Shown here one piece after another: positions 1-8,192 of a stretch of 64,000 nt of DNA. Made by a program: the position numbers and the translations under genes. The notes under the pieces were generated by a model that was given only the letters and a program-made list of their open reading frames with translations, did not search any database and was not told the DNA's origin. The DNA comes from Bacteroidales bacterium (lineage in GTDB: Bacteria > Bacteroidota > Bacteroidia > Bacteroidales > UBA932), in assembly GCA_017459075.1 (NCBI GenBank), contig JAFUDQ010000023.1:62001-126000 (forward strand), in the 5' to 3' direction. How positions within the stretch are numbered: the first letter of the stretch is position 1; every line of letters begins with the position of its first letter.

Positions 1-362
1 ATCCAAGGGTTCGCAACTATCATATCGCAGTGAAGGAGGCCGGCAAGAAGATAATCTTCCTTCGCCATCTTGAACCCGGTGGCACTGCTCACAGCTTTGG
101 TATTCATGTTGCGGCGATGGCTGGCATGCCAAAGGAGGTGCTGACGATGGCCGAAAAAACCCTCTCGGCACTTGAAGCAAAGGACGCGGCAGAGGCTGCC
201 GGTCGCACGGTTGAAAACGCCATGCAACTGTCTCTGTTCCAGCTTGATGACCCCGCCCTGGCGTCGCTCCGCGACAAGCTCCGCAAGGCAGACCTTAACA
301 ATATGACCCCTCTCCAGGCTTTTGACCTGCTTCGGGAAATGAAGAAAGAACTTGGTTTATAG
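1..362 (+). CDS. mutS: DNA mismatch repair protein MutS, C-terminal part (5' end outside window)
   Basis: The reading frame is open from base 3 and ends at the TAG at 360-362. It encodes the last ~120 residues of MutS: the end of the ABC-type ATPase domain (EAGKKIIFLRHLEPG, then SFGIHVAAMAGMP) and the helical tail ending in a L-N-N-M-T-P-L-Q-A motif. In the family this domain drives ATP-dependent signalling after mismatch recognition. The SFGIHVAxMAGMP block and the NNMTPLQA tail separate it from MutS2, which has a Smr domain here. folA follows after 2 bp, so the two are probably co-transcribed. The upstream mismatch-binding domains cannot be judged. Confidence 0.93.
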   Translation, partial: PRVRNYHIAVKEAGKKIIFLRHLEPGGTAHSFGIHVAAMAGMPKEVLTMAEKTLSALEAKDAAEAAGRTVENAMQLSLFQLDDPALASLRDKLRKADLNNMTPLQAFDLLREMKKELGL

Positions 363-364
363 AT

Positions 365-865
365 ATGGAAAAATCAATCATTGTTGCCGTTGCGAACGGG
401 AACGCCATCGGACGTAAAAATGAACTTCTCTGGCATCTTGCAGAAGACCTGAAGTATTTCAAGGCTACCACATCCGGCAGCCCTGTTATCATGGGCTTCA
501 TGACCTTCAAGTCTATCGGCCGCCCGCTCCCCAAGCGTACCAATATCGTCATTTCCATTTTCCCATGGCCCGATGCTCCTGAGGGAATCGTCATTGTAGA
601 TTCGCTTGAGGCTGCTTACAAGGCTGCAGAAGCCACGGGCGCAGAAAAGTGCTTTGTCATAGGCGGCGCCTACACATATGCCGAGGCGATGGCATCCGCC
701 GATACCTTATATATTACGCACGTGAATGCCGATGCTCCGGACGCCGACGCCTTCTTCCCGGAAATCTCCCCTGCCGTTTGGCAGCCCGTCTGGCAGTCAG
801 ACCTTCTCCACGATGCCGAAAACGACATCGACTTCCGCTTCGTTCGCTACACCAGCCGCCATTAG
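365..865 (+). CDS. folA: dihydrofolate reductase
   Basis: A 166-residue protein of normal DHFR length that reduces dihydrofolate to tetrahydrofolate with NADPH in the cytoplasm. Visible motifs are the N-terminal strand IIVAVANGNAIG, the substrate-binding acid in LAEDLKYFK (about residue 29), the NADPH-binding M-G-x-x-T-F-x-S-I-G-R-P-L-P segment (about 45-58) and the later CFVIGGAYTYAEA glycine motif. It starts 2 bp after mutS and ends just before the inverted-repeat element at 898, which separates it from the convergent mrp gene. Confidence 0.95.
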   Translation: MEKSIIVAVANGNAIGRKNELLWHLAEDLKYFKATTSGSPVIMGFMTFKSIGRPLPKRTNIVISIFPWPDAPEGIVIVDSLEAAYKAAEATGAEKCFVIGGAYTYAEAMASADTLYITHVNADAPDADAFFPEISPAVWQPVWQSDLLHDAENDIDFRFVRYTSRH

Positions 866-897
866 AGCAGGCTTCAAACACTCCCGAAAGAAGACTA

Positions 898-993
898 CCA
901 TTGAATATCAATTAGTTACGCATTTTAACTTGGCAATATTTGCTAAGTTAAAATGCGTAACTGTCTGATAATCAGCACTGGCTTTGTCCGGGG
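898..993 (+). repeat. Hairpin repeat element, copy R1
   Basis: Bases 898-976 are an exact reverse complement of 8208-8286 (79/79 by eye), and weaker identity runs on to 993. Order: a short palindrome TTGAATATCAA (901-911), a long hairpin core AGTTACGC...GCGTAACT (914-962, about 20-bp arms with one or two mismatches), the palindrome CTGATAATCAG (964-974), then a small GC hairpin remnant. It lies between the convergent genes folA and mrp. It encodes nothing and has no transposase nearby. Confidence 0.9.
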
Positions 994-1005
994 ACAAAAA
1001 ACATG

Positions 1006-2067
1006 CTATTCTTTTTCGCTTTCGGCGGCGAGGCTGCGAGCCAGGTCCAGGAAGGCGAGGGCGTCGGGACGGGAGGACAGGGCTACGGGCTCACCGGCAT
1101 CGCCACATTCGCGGATGCTTTGGACGATGGGTATCTGGCCAAGCAACGGAATGTCAAAGCGGGCGGCCATTTTGACGCCTCCGTCGCGGCCGAAGATATA
1201 GTACTTGTTCTGCGGCAGCTCTTCCGGGGTGAACCAGGCCATGTTTTCTACGAGGCCGAAGAGCTTCTTGTTCACTTTTTCATTGCGGAACATGTCTACA
1301 CCCTTTTCAACATCGGCCAGGGCAACAGCCTGAGGGGTGGTGACGATAACCGCACCCTCAACAGGGATGTCGTTAATAAGGCTGATGTGGATGTCGCCGG
1401 TTCCGGGGGGCATGTCTATGAGAAGGTAGTCCAGCACTCCCCATCGAACCTGTAAAATCATCTGTTTCAGGGCGTTGCAGGCCATAGGTCCACGCCATAT
1501 AAGTGCCTGTCCGGCCTGGGCGAAGTAGCCAATGGACATCCATTTGACGCCGTATTTCTCTATCGGCATGATAACGGTTTTGCCGTCTTCCTCTACGGCC
1601 TCCGGGACGGAGCCTTCGGTCGCCGTCATGATGGGAACCGAAGGACCGTATACATCGGCATCGGCAAGACCAACCTTGTAGCCAAGGCGGGACAGGGCGA
1701 CGGCCAGGTTCACTGCGACGGTGGACTTGCCTACGCCACCCTTTCCGGAGGCAACGCCTATGATATGGCGGACGTTGTTGAGTTCATCCAGGGTTAAGTC
1801 GTTGACGTTGGGCTTTTTAGACTTCGGCGCAGCCTCAACCTTTGATGTAACCACGATTTCGGTTCCGGCAGGAAGGGCGCGGTAAAGTGCGGCCCTGACG
1901 CTTCCTATCAAGTATTCTGCCAGAGGGTCCCTTGTTTTTGGAAAGAGCAGGACAACCTCTACCTTGCCGGGCTCTTCAAGTACTGAGCCCACCATCCCCA
2001 GCTCTACAAGATTGCGGTCTCCTTTGCCGGGATGGAGGACGGTTTTCAGAATGTCTTCTATATTCAT
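1006..2067 (-). CDS. mrp: Mrp/NBP35-family Fe-S cluster carrier ATPase
   Basis: A 353-residue cytoplasmic P-loop ATPase of the ParA/MinD superfamily, expected to carry or deliver Fe-S clusters. It has an N-terminal MIP18/DUF59 domain (about residues 1-90) and a deviant Walker A GVASGKGGVGKST (about 104-116). I chose the ATG at 2067 (MNIEDILKT) because the frame can run upstream to 2124 only by translating a repeat (peptide CHSERSEES) and overlapping the preceding peptidase gene. The CxxC of many Mrp proteins is absent: the region reads ENMAWFTPEELPQNKYY, which I believe is common in Bacteroidetes. It is the last gene of a probable XRE-rnhB-DPP-mrp run. Confidence 0.88.
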   Translation of the reverse strand: MNIEDILKTVLHPGKGDRNLVELGMVGSVLEEPGKVEVVLLFPKTRDPLAEYLIGSVRAALYRALPAGTEIVVTSKVEAAPKSKKPNVNDLTLDELNNVRHIIGVASGKGGVGKSTVAVNLAVALSRLGYKVGLADADVYGPSVPIMTATEGSVPEAVEEDGKTVIMPIEKYGVKWMSIGYFAQAGQALIWRGPMACNALKQMILQVRWGVLDYLLIDMPPGTGDIHISLINDIPVEGAVIVTTPQAVALADVEKGVDMFRNEKVNKKLFGLVENMAWFTPEELPQNKYYIFGRDGGVKMAARFDIPLLGQIPIVQSIRECGDAGEPVALSSRPDALAFLDLARSLAAESEKE

Positions 2068-2112
2068 AGATTCTTCACTTCGTTCAGAATGACAAATAGT
2101 GTTCAGAATGAC
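2068..2112 (-). repeat. CHSERSEES-type intergenic repeat, one truncated head plus one full copy
   Basis: Read on the minus strand, a truncated head GTCATTCTGAAC (2112-2101) is followed by a full copy from GTCATTCTGAAC to AAGAATCT (2093-2068), which abuts the mrp start codon. Copies of the same family lie at 13644, 38308-38370 and 40380-40427. In one frame it encodes CHSERSEES, a peptide that often appears as an over-extended N-terminus in annotations. Confidence 0.9.
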
Positions 2113-2113
2113 A

Positions 2114-4255
2114 TTAGCGGACAATATTCATTTCGTTCAGAAGCCAGGAAGCTCCGCCAAACTTATCCATCATGAACAGGACATAACGTATATCAACGCA
2201 GATGCACCTCTGAAGCTCAGGCTCAAACATGACATCGCTGGACATTGACTCCCAGTTGCCATCGAAAGCAAGGCCGATGAGCTCGCCCTTGGCATTCAAT
2301 ACCGGACTTCCGGAGTTGCCACCGGTAATATCGTTGTTTGTAAGGAAGCAGGTAGGAAGTTCTCCGGCGGCATCGGCATAAATACCGTAATCTTTTGCAT
2401 TCCAAAGTTCCTTAAGACGGGCGGGAACAATGAATTCGTAGTTTGTGGGGTCTTCCTTTTCCATTACACCGTCAAGGGTAGTGAAATGGCTGTACCAAAC
2501 GCCGTTCTTCGGAGAATAGCCGCCTACCTTACCATAAGTAAGACGCATTGTGAAGTTGGCGTCGGGGTAAGAAGGCTTGCCAGCCTGCCACTCCAGGATG
2601 CCGCCGGCGAAACTCTTTGCAGCCTCTGCCCTTGCCTCGCGGTCAAGATTCATGTAATGAGCCTTGGACATATAAACCCTGAAGAAGTCTGTGTACAGGA
2701 CACTCATGGGGTCTGCCCCAATGGTTTTCGGAGAAAGATCGGCCTTCTCAAGATTCTGGGCGGAAGCGAAGGCGCTGCTGCTGAACAAATCTTCTACATA
2801 GGCATTGAAGTCCATGTTTGCGAAATCGCCTATTGCGTTAAGATAGGCCGACGTGTCTGCGTGCTCACGATAGTAGTTAAGCATGCGAACTGCCATCTTC
2901 TTCTCAAGGTCTACATTATAATCCTTGAAAACCCTCTTTGTAGCCTCAATGCCCTTCTGAATAGCACCAGTGGTATCGCTGGGGGCATTTCTGAAAGAAG
3001 TGTTCAGAGCCCTCATGAAGCTGGCGTAAACAGACATCGGACCAACATTATATATACATTCAGCAAGAAGTGTCACCTCGTTTGAAGGCTTGCTGGACAG
3101 CTCAGAGATAGTTTTAAGCTGGTCAAGGGCGTCGCCGTATTTCTTGGTGCGCTCAGGGTCTGCATTAACCCATGCCATGAAGTCTTTTTCCTTCTGCTCT
3201 TCACGGCCGATGATGTTAAGTTTTTCGAAGGCAAGCTTCTCTCCCTGCCACTTCTTCCAGCCATTTGCGGAACTTGCATATTTGTTTGCATACTGAAGGC
3301 GGATTGCCGGGTCAGATTCCATACCTGCCCACATGACTTCCTGACGGGCCGTACGGGCGCCGACGGATACCATCCTGTTGTCTATCATAGACTTAAGCTG
3401 TGCGGCAGTCTGGAAACGCTGGGTGCTTCCTGGATAACCCATAATGAAGGAGAAATCGCCCTCCTTCACACCCTTAAGGGATATTTTAAGGTTCTTCTTG
3501 GGGTGATAAGGTACATTGTTTTCTGAATATGCGGCAGGCTCATTGTCTGCACCTGCATAAATGCGGAACATAGAGAAGTCGCCGGTGTGACGGGGCCACA
3601 TCCAGTTGTCAGTCTCTCCTCCGAATTTACCAACCGATGCCGGCGGAGCACCTACAAAGCGGACGTCCTCATAAGTTTTGTAAATAATGAGATACTGAAC
3701 GTTGGCGTTGTAGAAGTTTTCAATTTCTGCCTTGCAGTTAGGGTTGTCTTCCTCTGCCTTCTTCTCCAACTCTTCGGCTGCATTATCACGGGCCTTAGCC
3801 GCAGCAGCATCGTCCTTTGTCAGTTCAAAAGCGGCATCATACGCTTTCTGAAGGATGGTTGTAACATCTGTCATGCTGACAAGGAAGGTAACGGAAAGGC
3901 CGGGGGCGGGAATCTCTTCCTCCCTGTTCATTGCCCAGTAACCGTTCTCAAGATAATTGTGTTCCGGGGAGGAAAGCCTCTGGATGCTACTGTATCCGCA
4001 GTGATGGTTGGTAACCAGAAGGCCGTCTTTTGAGATTACCTCTCCGGTGCAACCGCCGCCAAACTGCACGATTGCGTCCTTGAGCGAAGAGTGATTGATG
4101 CTGTAAATGTCTTCTGCGGACAATTTGCAGCCCATGGACTTCATCGTTTTGATATTCATTTTCTGAAGGAGGGGAAGCATCCACATTCCCTCATCTGCGA
4201 TTGCCATGCTGCCAACTGCCAGCATCGCCGCGATTGAAAGTAAGATTTTTTTCAT
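2114..4255 (-). CDS. S46-family dipeptidyl-peptidase, DPP7-like
   Basis: A 713-residue secreted serine exopeptidase that removes dipeptides from oligopeptide N-termini, an energy source in asaccharolytic Bacteroidetes. It has a signal peptide (residues 1-20, ending SMAIA), a chymotrypsin-like catalytic His in VTNHHCGYSS (about 84-85) and the catalytic Ser648 in GGNSGSPV. Eighteen residues after that serine lies Gly666 (AFDGNW), the position that is Gly in DPP7 (broad, hydrophobic P1) and Arg in the Asp/Glu-specific DPP11. This suggests DPP7-type specificity. It lies 24 bp downstream of rnhB and 46 bp upstream of mrp. Confidence 0.95.
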   Translation of the reverse strand: MKKILLSIAAMLAVGSMAIADEGMWMLPLLQKMNIKTMKSMGCKLSAEDIYSINHSSLKDAIVQFGGGCTGEVISKDGLLVTNHHCGYSSIQRLSSPEHNYLENGYWAMNREEEIPAPGLSVTFLVSMTDVTTILQKAYDAAFELTKDDAAAAKARDNAAEELEKKAEEDNPNCKAEIENFYNANVQYLIIYKTYEDVRFVGAPPASVGKFGGETDNWMWPRHTGDFSMFRIYAGADNEPAAYSENNVPYHPKKNLKISLKGVKEGDFSFIMGYPGSTQRFQTAAQLKSMIDNRMVSVGARTARQEVMWAGMESDPAIRLQYANKYASSANGWKKWQGEKLAFEKLNIIGREEQKEKDFMAWVNADPERTKKYGDALDQLKTISELSSKPSNEVTLLAECIYNVGPMSVYASFMRALNTSFRNAPSDTTGAIQKGIEATKRVFKDYNVDLEKKMAVRMLNYYREHADTSAYLNAIGDFANMDFNAYVEDLFSSSAFASAQNLEKADLSPKTIGADPMSVLYTDFFRVYMSKAHYMNLDREARAEAAKSFAGGILEWQAGKPSYPDANFTMRLTYGKVGGYSPKNGVWYSHFTTLDGVMEKEDPTNYEFIVPARLKELWNAKDYGIYADAAGELPTCFLTNNDITGGNSGSPVLNAKGELIGLAFDGNWESMSSDVMFEPELQRCICVDIRYVLFMMDKFGGASWLLNEMNIVR

Positions 4256-4279
4256 ATTTGAGTAGTTTTTGTTTTCATT

Positions 4280-4912
4280 TTATATGCCGATGCCGTCATC
4301 GAACAGCGTGGGTTCCAATTCTTTAGGGTGGAAGGTGCGCCGATGCTGCGGCGTCAGTCCATACTGCCTTATGGCTTCAATGTGCTCATGCGTAGGGTAT
4401 CCCATATTCCGGTCCCACCCGTACTGCGGATACTCTTTTGCCATCTGCCTCATATGCTCGTCCCTCCATGTTTTTGCGAGTACCGATGCCGCTGCGATGC
4501 TGGCGTAGGTTGCATCTCCATGGACGATGGTTTTGTAGGCGTAGCCATCGAAGGGCTTGAATTTATTCCCGTCCACAAGCAGTAGTTCCGGCTTAACCGT
4601 AAGCCTTCTGACGGCCCTTTGCATTCCTGTAATGGATGCGGCCAGGATATTGAGCTCGTCTATTTCTTCTGCGCTTACAGCCTCTACGGCCCAGCTTATG
4701 GCCTCCTTCTCAATTATCGGCCTTAACGTCTCCCTGGCTTTTTCCGACATTTGCTTGGAATCGTTCAATAGCGGATGGTGAAAGTCTCTTGGCAGAATGA
4801 CGGCGGCAGCGAAAACAGGGCCTGCAAGAGGGCCGCGGCCGGCTTCATCCAGCCCCGCTTCCATAAGGTCCGGAGTCATGGAGCATAGAAGAGATATTTC
4901 CCGTTTCTGCAT
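4280..4912 (-). CDS. rnhB: ribonuclease HII
   Basis: A protein of about 200 residues that cleaves RNA in RNA-DNA hybrids and at single ribonucleotides in DNA. Motifs: [16 protein letters not shown] near the N-terminus (catalytic Asp-Glu), [11 protein letters not shown], and [20 protein letters not shown] with the third acid. The first ATG gives 210 residues; an internal ATG at 4879 ([16 protein letters not shown]) better matches the usual short leader, so the start is uncertain. It is followed closely by the DPP gene. Confidence 0.95.
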   Translation of the reverse strand: MQKREISLLCSMTPDLMEAGLDEAGRGPLAGPVFAAAVILPRDFHHPLLNDSKQMSEKARETLRPIIEKEAISWAVEAVSAEEIDELNILAASITGMQRAVRRLTVKPELLLVDGNKFKPFDGYAYKTIVHGDATYASIAAASVLAKTWRDEHMRQMAKEYPQYGWDRNMGYPTHEHIEAIRQYGLTPQHRRTFHPKELEPTLFDDGIGI

Positions 4913-4974
4913 TCCTTACAATTAATTTAGAAATGCTAAGATAGGAACTGTTTTGCTGAATAAAAAATCCGAGG

Positions 4975-5397
4975 CTATTTTTTCTTGTTTTTGAGGAATT
5001 TTATAATCTCTGCCTTGTCTTCCAGGGACTGCTGAAGGAGGGAGACTTTCTCTTTCAAGTCATAGATTTCGGCTTTCAGCCTGGTGATTTCCTTTTTGGA
5101 GCCCTCCTGGGCCTCTTCGCTCCGGAGGCTGTATTCTTTCTTGAAGTCCTCAAGGCGCGGATCAGAATCCAAATCCAAGGGATTGAAGCCAAGAAGCAGG
5201 CTCTCTGCCGAAACACCAAGGATATCGGCAATGGCGTCCAGCTTCTCATGCACTATGGCCGTCTTTCCGACTTCTATATTCCTGTAAGCATTCCTGTCCA
5301 TGCCAAGTCTGGCAGCCATATCACTTTGGGTTATCTTCAGAGCGAGCCTTCGTTCTGCGATGTTGTGTTTAATTGCGGAGTCAAATTTGCTAGCCAC
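4975..5397 (-). CDS. XRE-family HTH regulator with C-terminal coiled coil
   Basis: A 140-residue DNA-binding protein. Residues ~10-70 form a Cro/C1-type helix-turn-helix (ALKITQSDMAARLGMDRNAY, then a second helix ending ADILGVSAESLL). Residues ~85-137 are heptad-rich and probably a dimerising coiled coil. Its target is unknown. The tandem AT-rich repeat at 5501-5539, about 100 bp upstream, is a candidate operator for it. It is the first gene of a minus-strand run ending in mrp. Confidence 0.85.
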   Translation of the reverse strand: MASKFDSAIKHNIAERRLALKITQSDMAARLGMDRNAYRNIEVGKTAIVHEKLDAIADILGVSAESLLLGFNPLDLDSDPRLEDFKKEYSLRSEEAQEGSKKEITRLKAEIYDLKEKVSLLQQSLEDKAEIIKFLKNKKK

Positions 5398-5421
5398 TTT
5401 CTCTTATGGTTTGGTTCATGG

Positions 5422-5429
5422 CAAAATTA
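5422..5429 (-). promoter_or_regulatory. Candidate -7 element upstream of the XRE regulator
   Basis: On the minus strand this reads TAATTTTG, a match to the Bacteroidetes -7 consensus TAnnTTTG, 24 bp upstream of the ATG at 5397. No good -33 TTG lies 19-21 bp further upstream, so support is partial. Confidence 0.4.
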
Positions 5430-5500
5430 TCTGGTATGGACCTAACTCGGTGACTATAATTTATATGCATTGAATAGTTGCAATATGCAAAAATCATAAG

Positions 5501-5539
5501 ATTCGTAAAAATTTTCATAAAATTCGTAAAAAATTTCGC
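5501..5539. repeat. Tandem AT-rich 18-mers, 21-bp period, between divergent genes
   Basis: ATTCGTAAAAATTTTCAT (5501-5518) recurs as ATTCGTAAAAAATTTCGC (5522-5539), a 21-bp period equal to two helical turns. It lies between the divergent XRE regulator and the small gene at 5637. The rest of 5430-5636 is AT-rich and holds nothing else I can identify. Confidence 0.6.
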
Positions 5540-5636
5540 AAAACGAGACACCTGGCAGCTCCCGGCTCTTGTAATAAAATTTTGAAAATGTCAGCTTTGC
5601 GATAGTTTTTTACAACAGCTTTTAACACCCGATGCT

Positions 5637-5888
5637 ATGGATAACAATGATATCAATTACAAAACTGAGGTCTTGCTCAGAATGGTTAACGAAGACCATA
5701 TTTATCTTTGTCCCGCCTTTGACTTCTATACTGTATGCAAGTTGCTGGAGGTTGCTCCCGAAGCGATGGACGAATCTCTTTCAAACACCATCGGCCATGA
5801 TGGAAATACCCTTTTTAGGCTGATGAAATCGGGTTATATTTCATATATAGGCAAGAAATACTGTCTTAATGTTGGTAATGCCCGATAA
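5637..5888 (+). CDS. Small conserved-looking protein of unknown function
   Basis: This 83-residue ORF has no signal peptide or membrane segment. The segment DFYTVCKLLEVAPEAMDE, then IGHDGNTLFRLMKSGYISYI, alternates helical hydrophobic patterns like a winged-helix or truncated helix-turn-helix fold, but I do not recognise the family. It starts at ATG 5637; an overlapping ATG at 5632 is in another frame. It ends 63 bp before the EF-G2 gene, and the promoter for that gene overlaps its last codons. Base composition is lower in G+C than the neighbours. Confidence 0.5.
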   Translation: MDNNDINYKTEVLLRMVNEDHIYLCPAFDFYTVCKLLEVAPEAMDESLSNTIGHDGNTLFRLMKSGYISYIGKKYCLNVGNAR

Positions 5889-5902
5889 TTTTAGTAGATT
5901 TG
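5871..5902 (+). promoter_or_regulatory. Promoter for the EF-G2-like gene
   Basis: TTGG (5872-5875) and TAGATTTG (5895-5902) are separated by 19 bp, matching the Bacteroidetes sigma-ABfr promoter. The expected start is about 5909, leaving a leader of about 43 nt. Confidence 0.6.
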
Positions 5903-5951
5903 CAGGCTAACACTTTTGTCGTTGGATAATAATAATTTAATATAACACGAA

Positions 5952-8105
5952 ATGAAATCTTATTCCACAAAAGACATCCGCAACGTTGTTTTGCTGGGAA
6001 GCTCCAAGTCTGGTAAGACCACCCTTTCAGAGGCTATGCTTTTCGAAGGCAAAGTTATTGACCGCAGGGGTTCAGTAGAAGGCAAGAACACTGTTTCGGA
6101 CAACACTGAATTTGAGCAGACCAACCAGAAGTCTGTGTATTCCACTCCCCTTTATGCAGAGTATCTGAATACAAAAATCAACTTTATCGATGCTCCTGGT
6201 TCCGATGACTTCAGCGGCGGCGCACTTGCAGCTTTCAAAGTTTGCGAGAGCAGCGTACTCGTTCTCAACGGCCAGCAGGGCGTAGAGGTTGGCAGTGAAA
6301 TCTTTGCCCGCTATGCAGACCAGTACAATGTTCCTTTCATGATTGCTGTAAACCAGCTTGATCATGAGAAGGCTAACTGGGACCTTTGCCGCACCTCCAT
6401 CCAGGAGGCTTTCGGAAAGAAGGCTGTGTTTGTACAGGTTCCTGTAGGTGTTGGTGCAGATTTCAACGGTTTCGTTGATGTTCTTGCCCAGAAGTATTAC
6501 AAATTCAAAGATGCCAACGGCACCCGTGAGGAGCTTGAGATTCCCGCAGACCTCGCAGACGAGGCTGAGGAACTGCATCAGGAGCTCATGGAGAAGGCTG
6601 CAGAGGGTGACGATGCTCTCATGGAGAAATTCTTCGACACCATGGAGCTTTCTGCAGACGAGATTCGCCAGGGTCTTGCTGCTGGTTTCAAGAAGGGTGA
6701 GGTTATCCCCGTACTTGTTCTTTCTGCAAAGAATGACATCGGCGTAAAACGCCTCATGGAAATTCTCATTCAGGTTGCTCCTTCACCGGAAGGCACAAGC
6801 CAGAAGACTGTAGACGGCGGTGAGATTGCATGCAAGACAGACGGTCCTGTAAGTATTTTCATCTACAAGACAGCCGTTGAGCAGCATCTTGGTGAGGTTT
6901 CTTACTTCAAGGTAATGAGCGGTACCCTTACTGAGGGTGCAGACCTCGTTAACCCTGAGACCGGCAACGGTGAGCGTCTTTCCGCTATCTACGCTGTTGC
7001 AGGTGCAAAGAAGGAGAAAGTTACCTCTATCAACGCCGGAGACATGGGTTGTACAATGAAACTCAAAGCCGGTAAGACAGACGTTACCCTTGCCGCTTCC
7101 GGTCAGGAGGCTGTTTGCCACATGGTATTCCCTGATGCCAAGTATCGTTGCGCAGTCAAGGCTCTTGACAAGAACGATGAGGCTAAGGTTGGCGATGCAC
7201 TTAACAAGATTGCCGCCCAGGATCCTACCATCACCGTAGAGTATTCCAAGGAGTTGCGCCAGACCATCCTTTGCGGTATGGGTGAGCAGCACATCAACCT
7301 TGTTAAATGGAGAGTTAACAATGAGTTCAAGCTTCAGATAGAGCTTTATGCTCCGAAGGTTCCTTACCGTGAGACCATTACCAAGATTGCTACCGCACAG
7401 TATCGTCACAAGAAACAGTCCGGTGGTGCAGGTCAGTTCGGAGAGGTTCATCTTCTCGTTTGCCCTTACGTAGAGGGTCAGGAAGCTCCCAAGAACTTCA
7501 AGATTGACGGCAAAGACACCGTATTCAACTTCAAGAGCCAGGATATTTCCGAGCTTGAGTGGGGTGGTAAGCTTGAGTTCTACAACTGCGTAGTCGGTGG
7601 TTCTATTGACCTTGGCTTCATGCCCGCTATCCTTAAGGGTATCAAGTCTAAGATGGAGGAAGGCCCTCTTACCGGTTCTTATGCCCGTGACATCCGCGTT
7701 TATGTTTACGATGGTAAGATGCACCCGGTAGACTCAAAGGAAATCGCCTTCATCATCGCTGGTCGTAACGCCTTCAAAGAGGCATTCCGTAACGCCGGTC
7801 CTAAGATCCTTGAACCTATCTATGATGTAGACATCCTTACTCCTAACGACTATGTTGGTCCTTGTATGAGTGACCTCAACGGCCGTCGTGGTATGATTAT
7901 CAACCAGGATATGGAGAAGGGCTTCACCGTTCTTCACGCACGCGTTCCGCTCGCAGAGCTTTACCGTTATTCTACAACCCTTAGCTCTCTCACCGGCGGC
8001 GCCGCTACCTTCACAATGAAGTTCGCTGAGTACCAGCCTGTTCCCGCAGACGTACAGACCAAGCTTCTTGCAGAGTACGCAGCTCAGGAGAAAGAGGAAG
8101 ACTAA
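5952..8105 (+). CDS. EF-G2-like translation factor with altered G-domain
   Basis: A 717-residue protein with all five EF-G domains. The GTPase P-loop is GSSKSGKT (about 16-23). The G3 motif reads D80-A-P-G-S-D-D-F, with Ser84 where canonical EF-G has the catalytic His of DTPGHVDF, and G4 is NQLD (134-137) rather than NKMD. The C-terminal half keeps domain IV-like VPYRETI and QSGGAGQFGEV. Bacteroidetes encode an EF-G2 paralogue, reported in Bacteroides thetaiotaomicron to act without GTP hydrolysis and to be induced in carbon starvation. Loss of the His is seen here; that behaviour is inferred. It is monocistronic, with its own promoter and a strong terminator. Confidence 0.88.
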   Translation: MKSYSTKDIRNVVLLGSSKSGKTTLSEAMLFEGKVIDRRGSVEGKNTVSDNTEFEQTNQKSVYSTPLYAEYLNTKINFIDAPGSDDFSGGALAAFKVCESSVLVLNGQQGVEVGSEIFARYADQYNVPFMIAVNQLDHEKANWDLCRTSIQEAFGKKAVFVQVPVGVGADFNGFVDVLAQKYYKFKDANGTREELEIPADLADEAEELHQELMEKAAEGDDALMEKFFDTMELSADEIRQGLAAGFKKGEVIPVLVLSAKNDIGVKRLMEILIQVAPSPEGTSQKTVDGGEIACKTDGPVSIFIYKTAVEQHLGEVSYFKVMSGTLTEGADLVNPETGNGERLSAIYAVAGAKKEKVTSINAGDMGCTMKLKAGKTDVTLAASGQEAVCHMVFPDAKYRCAVKALDKNDEAKVGDALNKIAAQDPTITVEYSKELRQTILCGMGEQHINLVKWRVNNEFKLQIELYAPKVPYRETITKIATAQYRHKKQSGGAGQFGEVHLLVCPYVEGQEAPKNFKIDGKDTVFNFKSQDISELEWGGKLEFYNCVVGGSIDLGFMPAILKGIKSKMEEGPLTGSYARDIRVYVYDGKMHPVDSKEIAFIIAGRNAFKEAFRNAGPKILEPIYDVDILTPNDYVGPCMSDLNGRRGMIINQDMEKGFTVLHARVPLAELYRYSTTLSSLTGGAATFTMKFAEYQPVPADVQTKLLAEYAAQEKEED

Positions 8106-8147
8106 GCACAATTGTCAGCGCCATACAGGCGTCATACAATTATTACT

Positions 8148-8180
8148 GGAGAGCCGGAGCAAACGCCCCGGCTCTCTTTT
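8148..8180 (+). terminator. Rho-independent terminator after EF-G2-like gene
   Basis: Stem GAGAGCCGGAGC/GCCCCGGCTCTC with loop AAAC is followed by TTTT, 43 bp after the stop codon. Confidence 0.85.
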
Positions 8181-8192
8181 GGTTCGCCACCC

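Noticed and set aside
2068..2124. Longer Mrp N-terminus
   Set aside because: The added residues are translated repeat DNA (CHSERSEES) and overlap the preceding gene.
6783..7724. 313-codon minus-strand frame opposite the EF-G2 gene
   Set aside because: It lies wholly within a well-supported gene, its product resembles nothing and has no start signals; a shadow frame.
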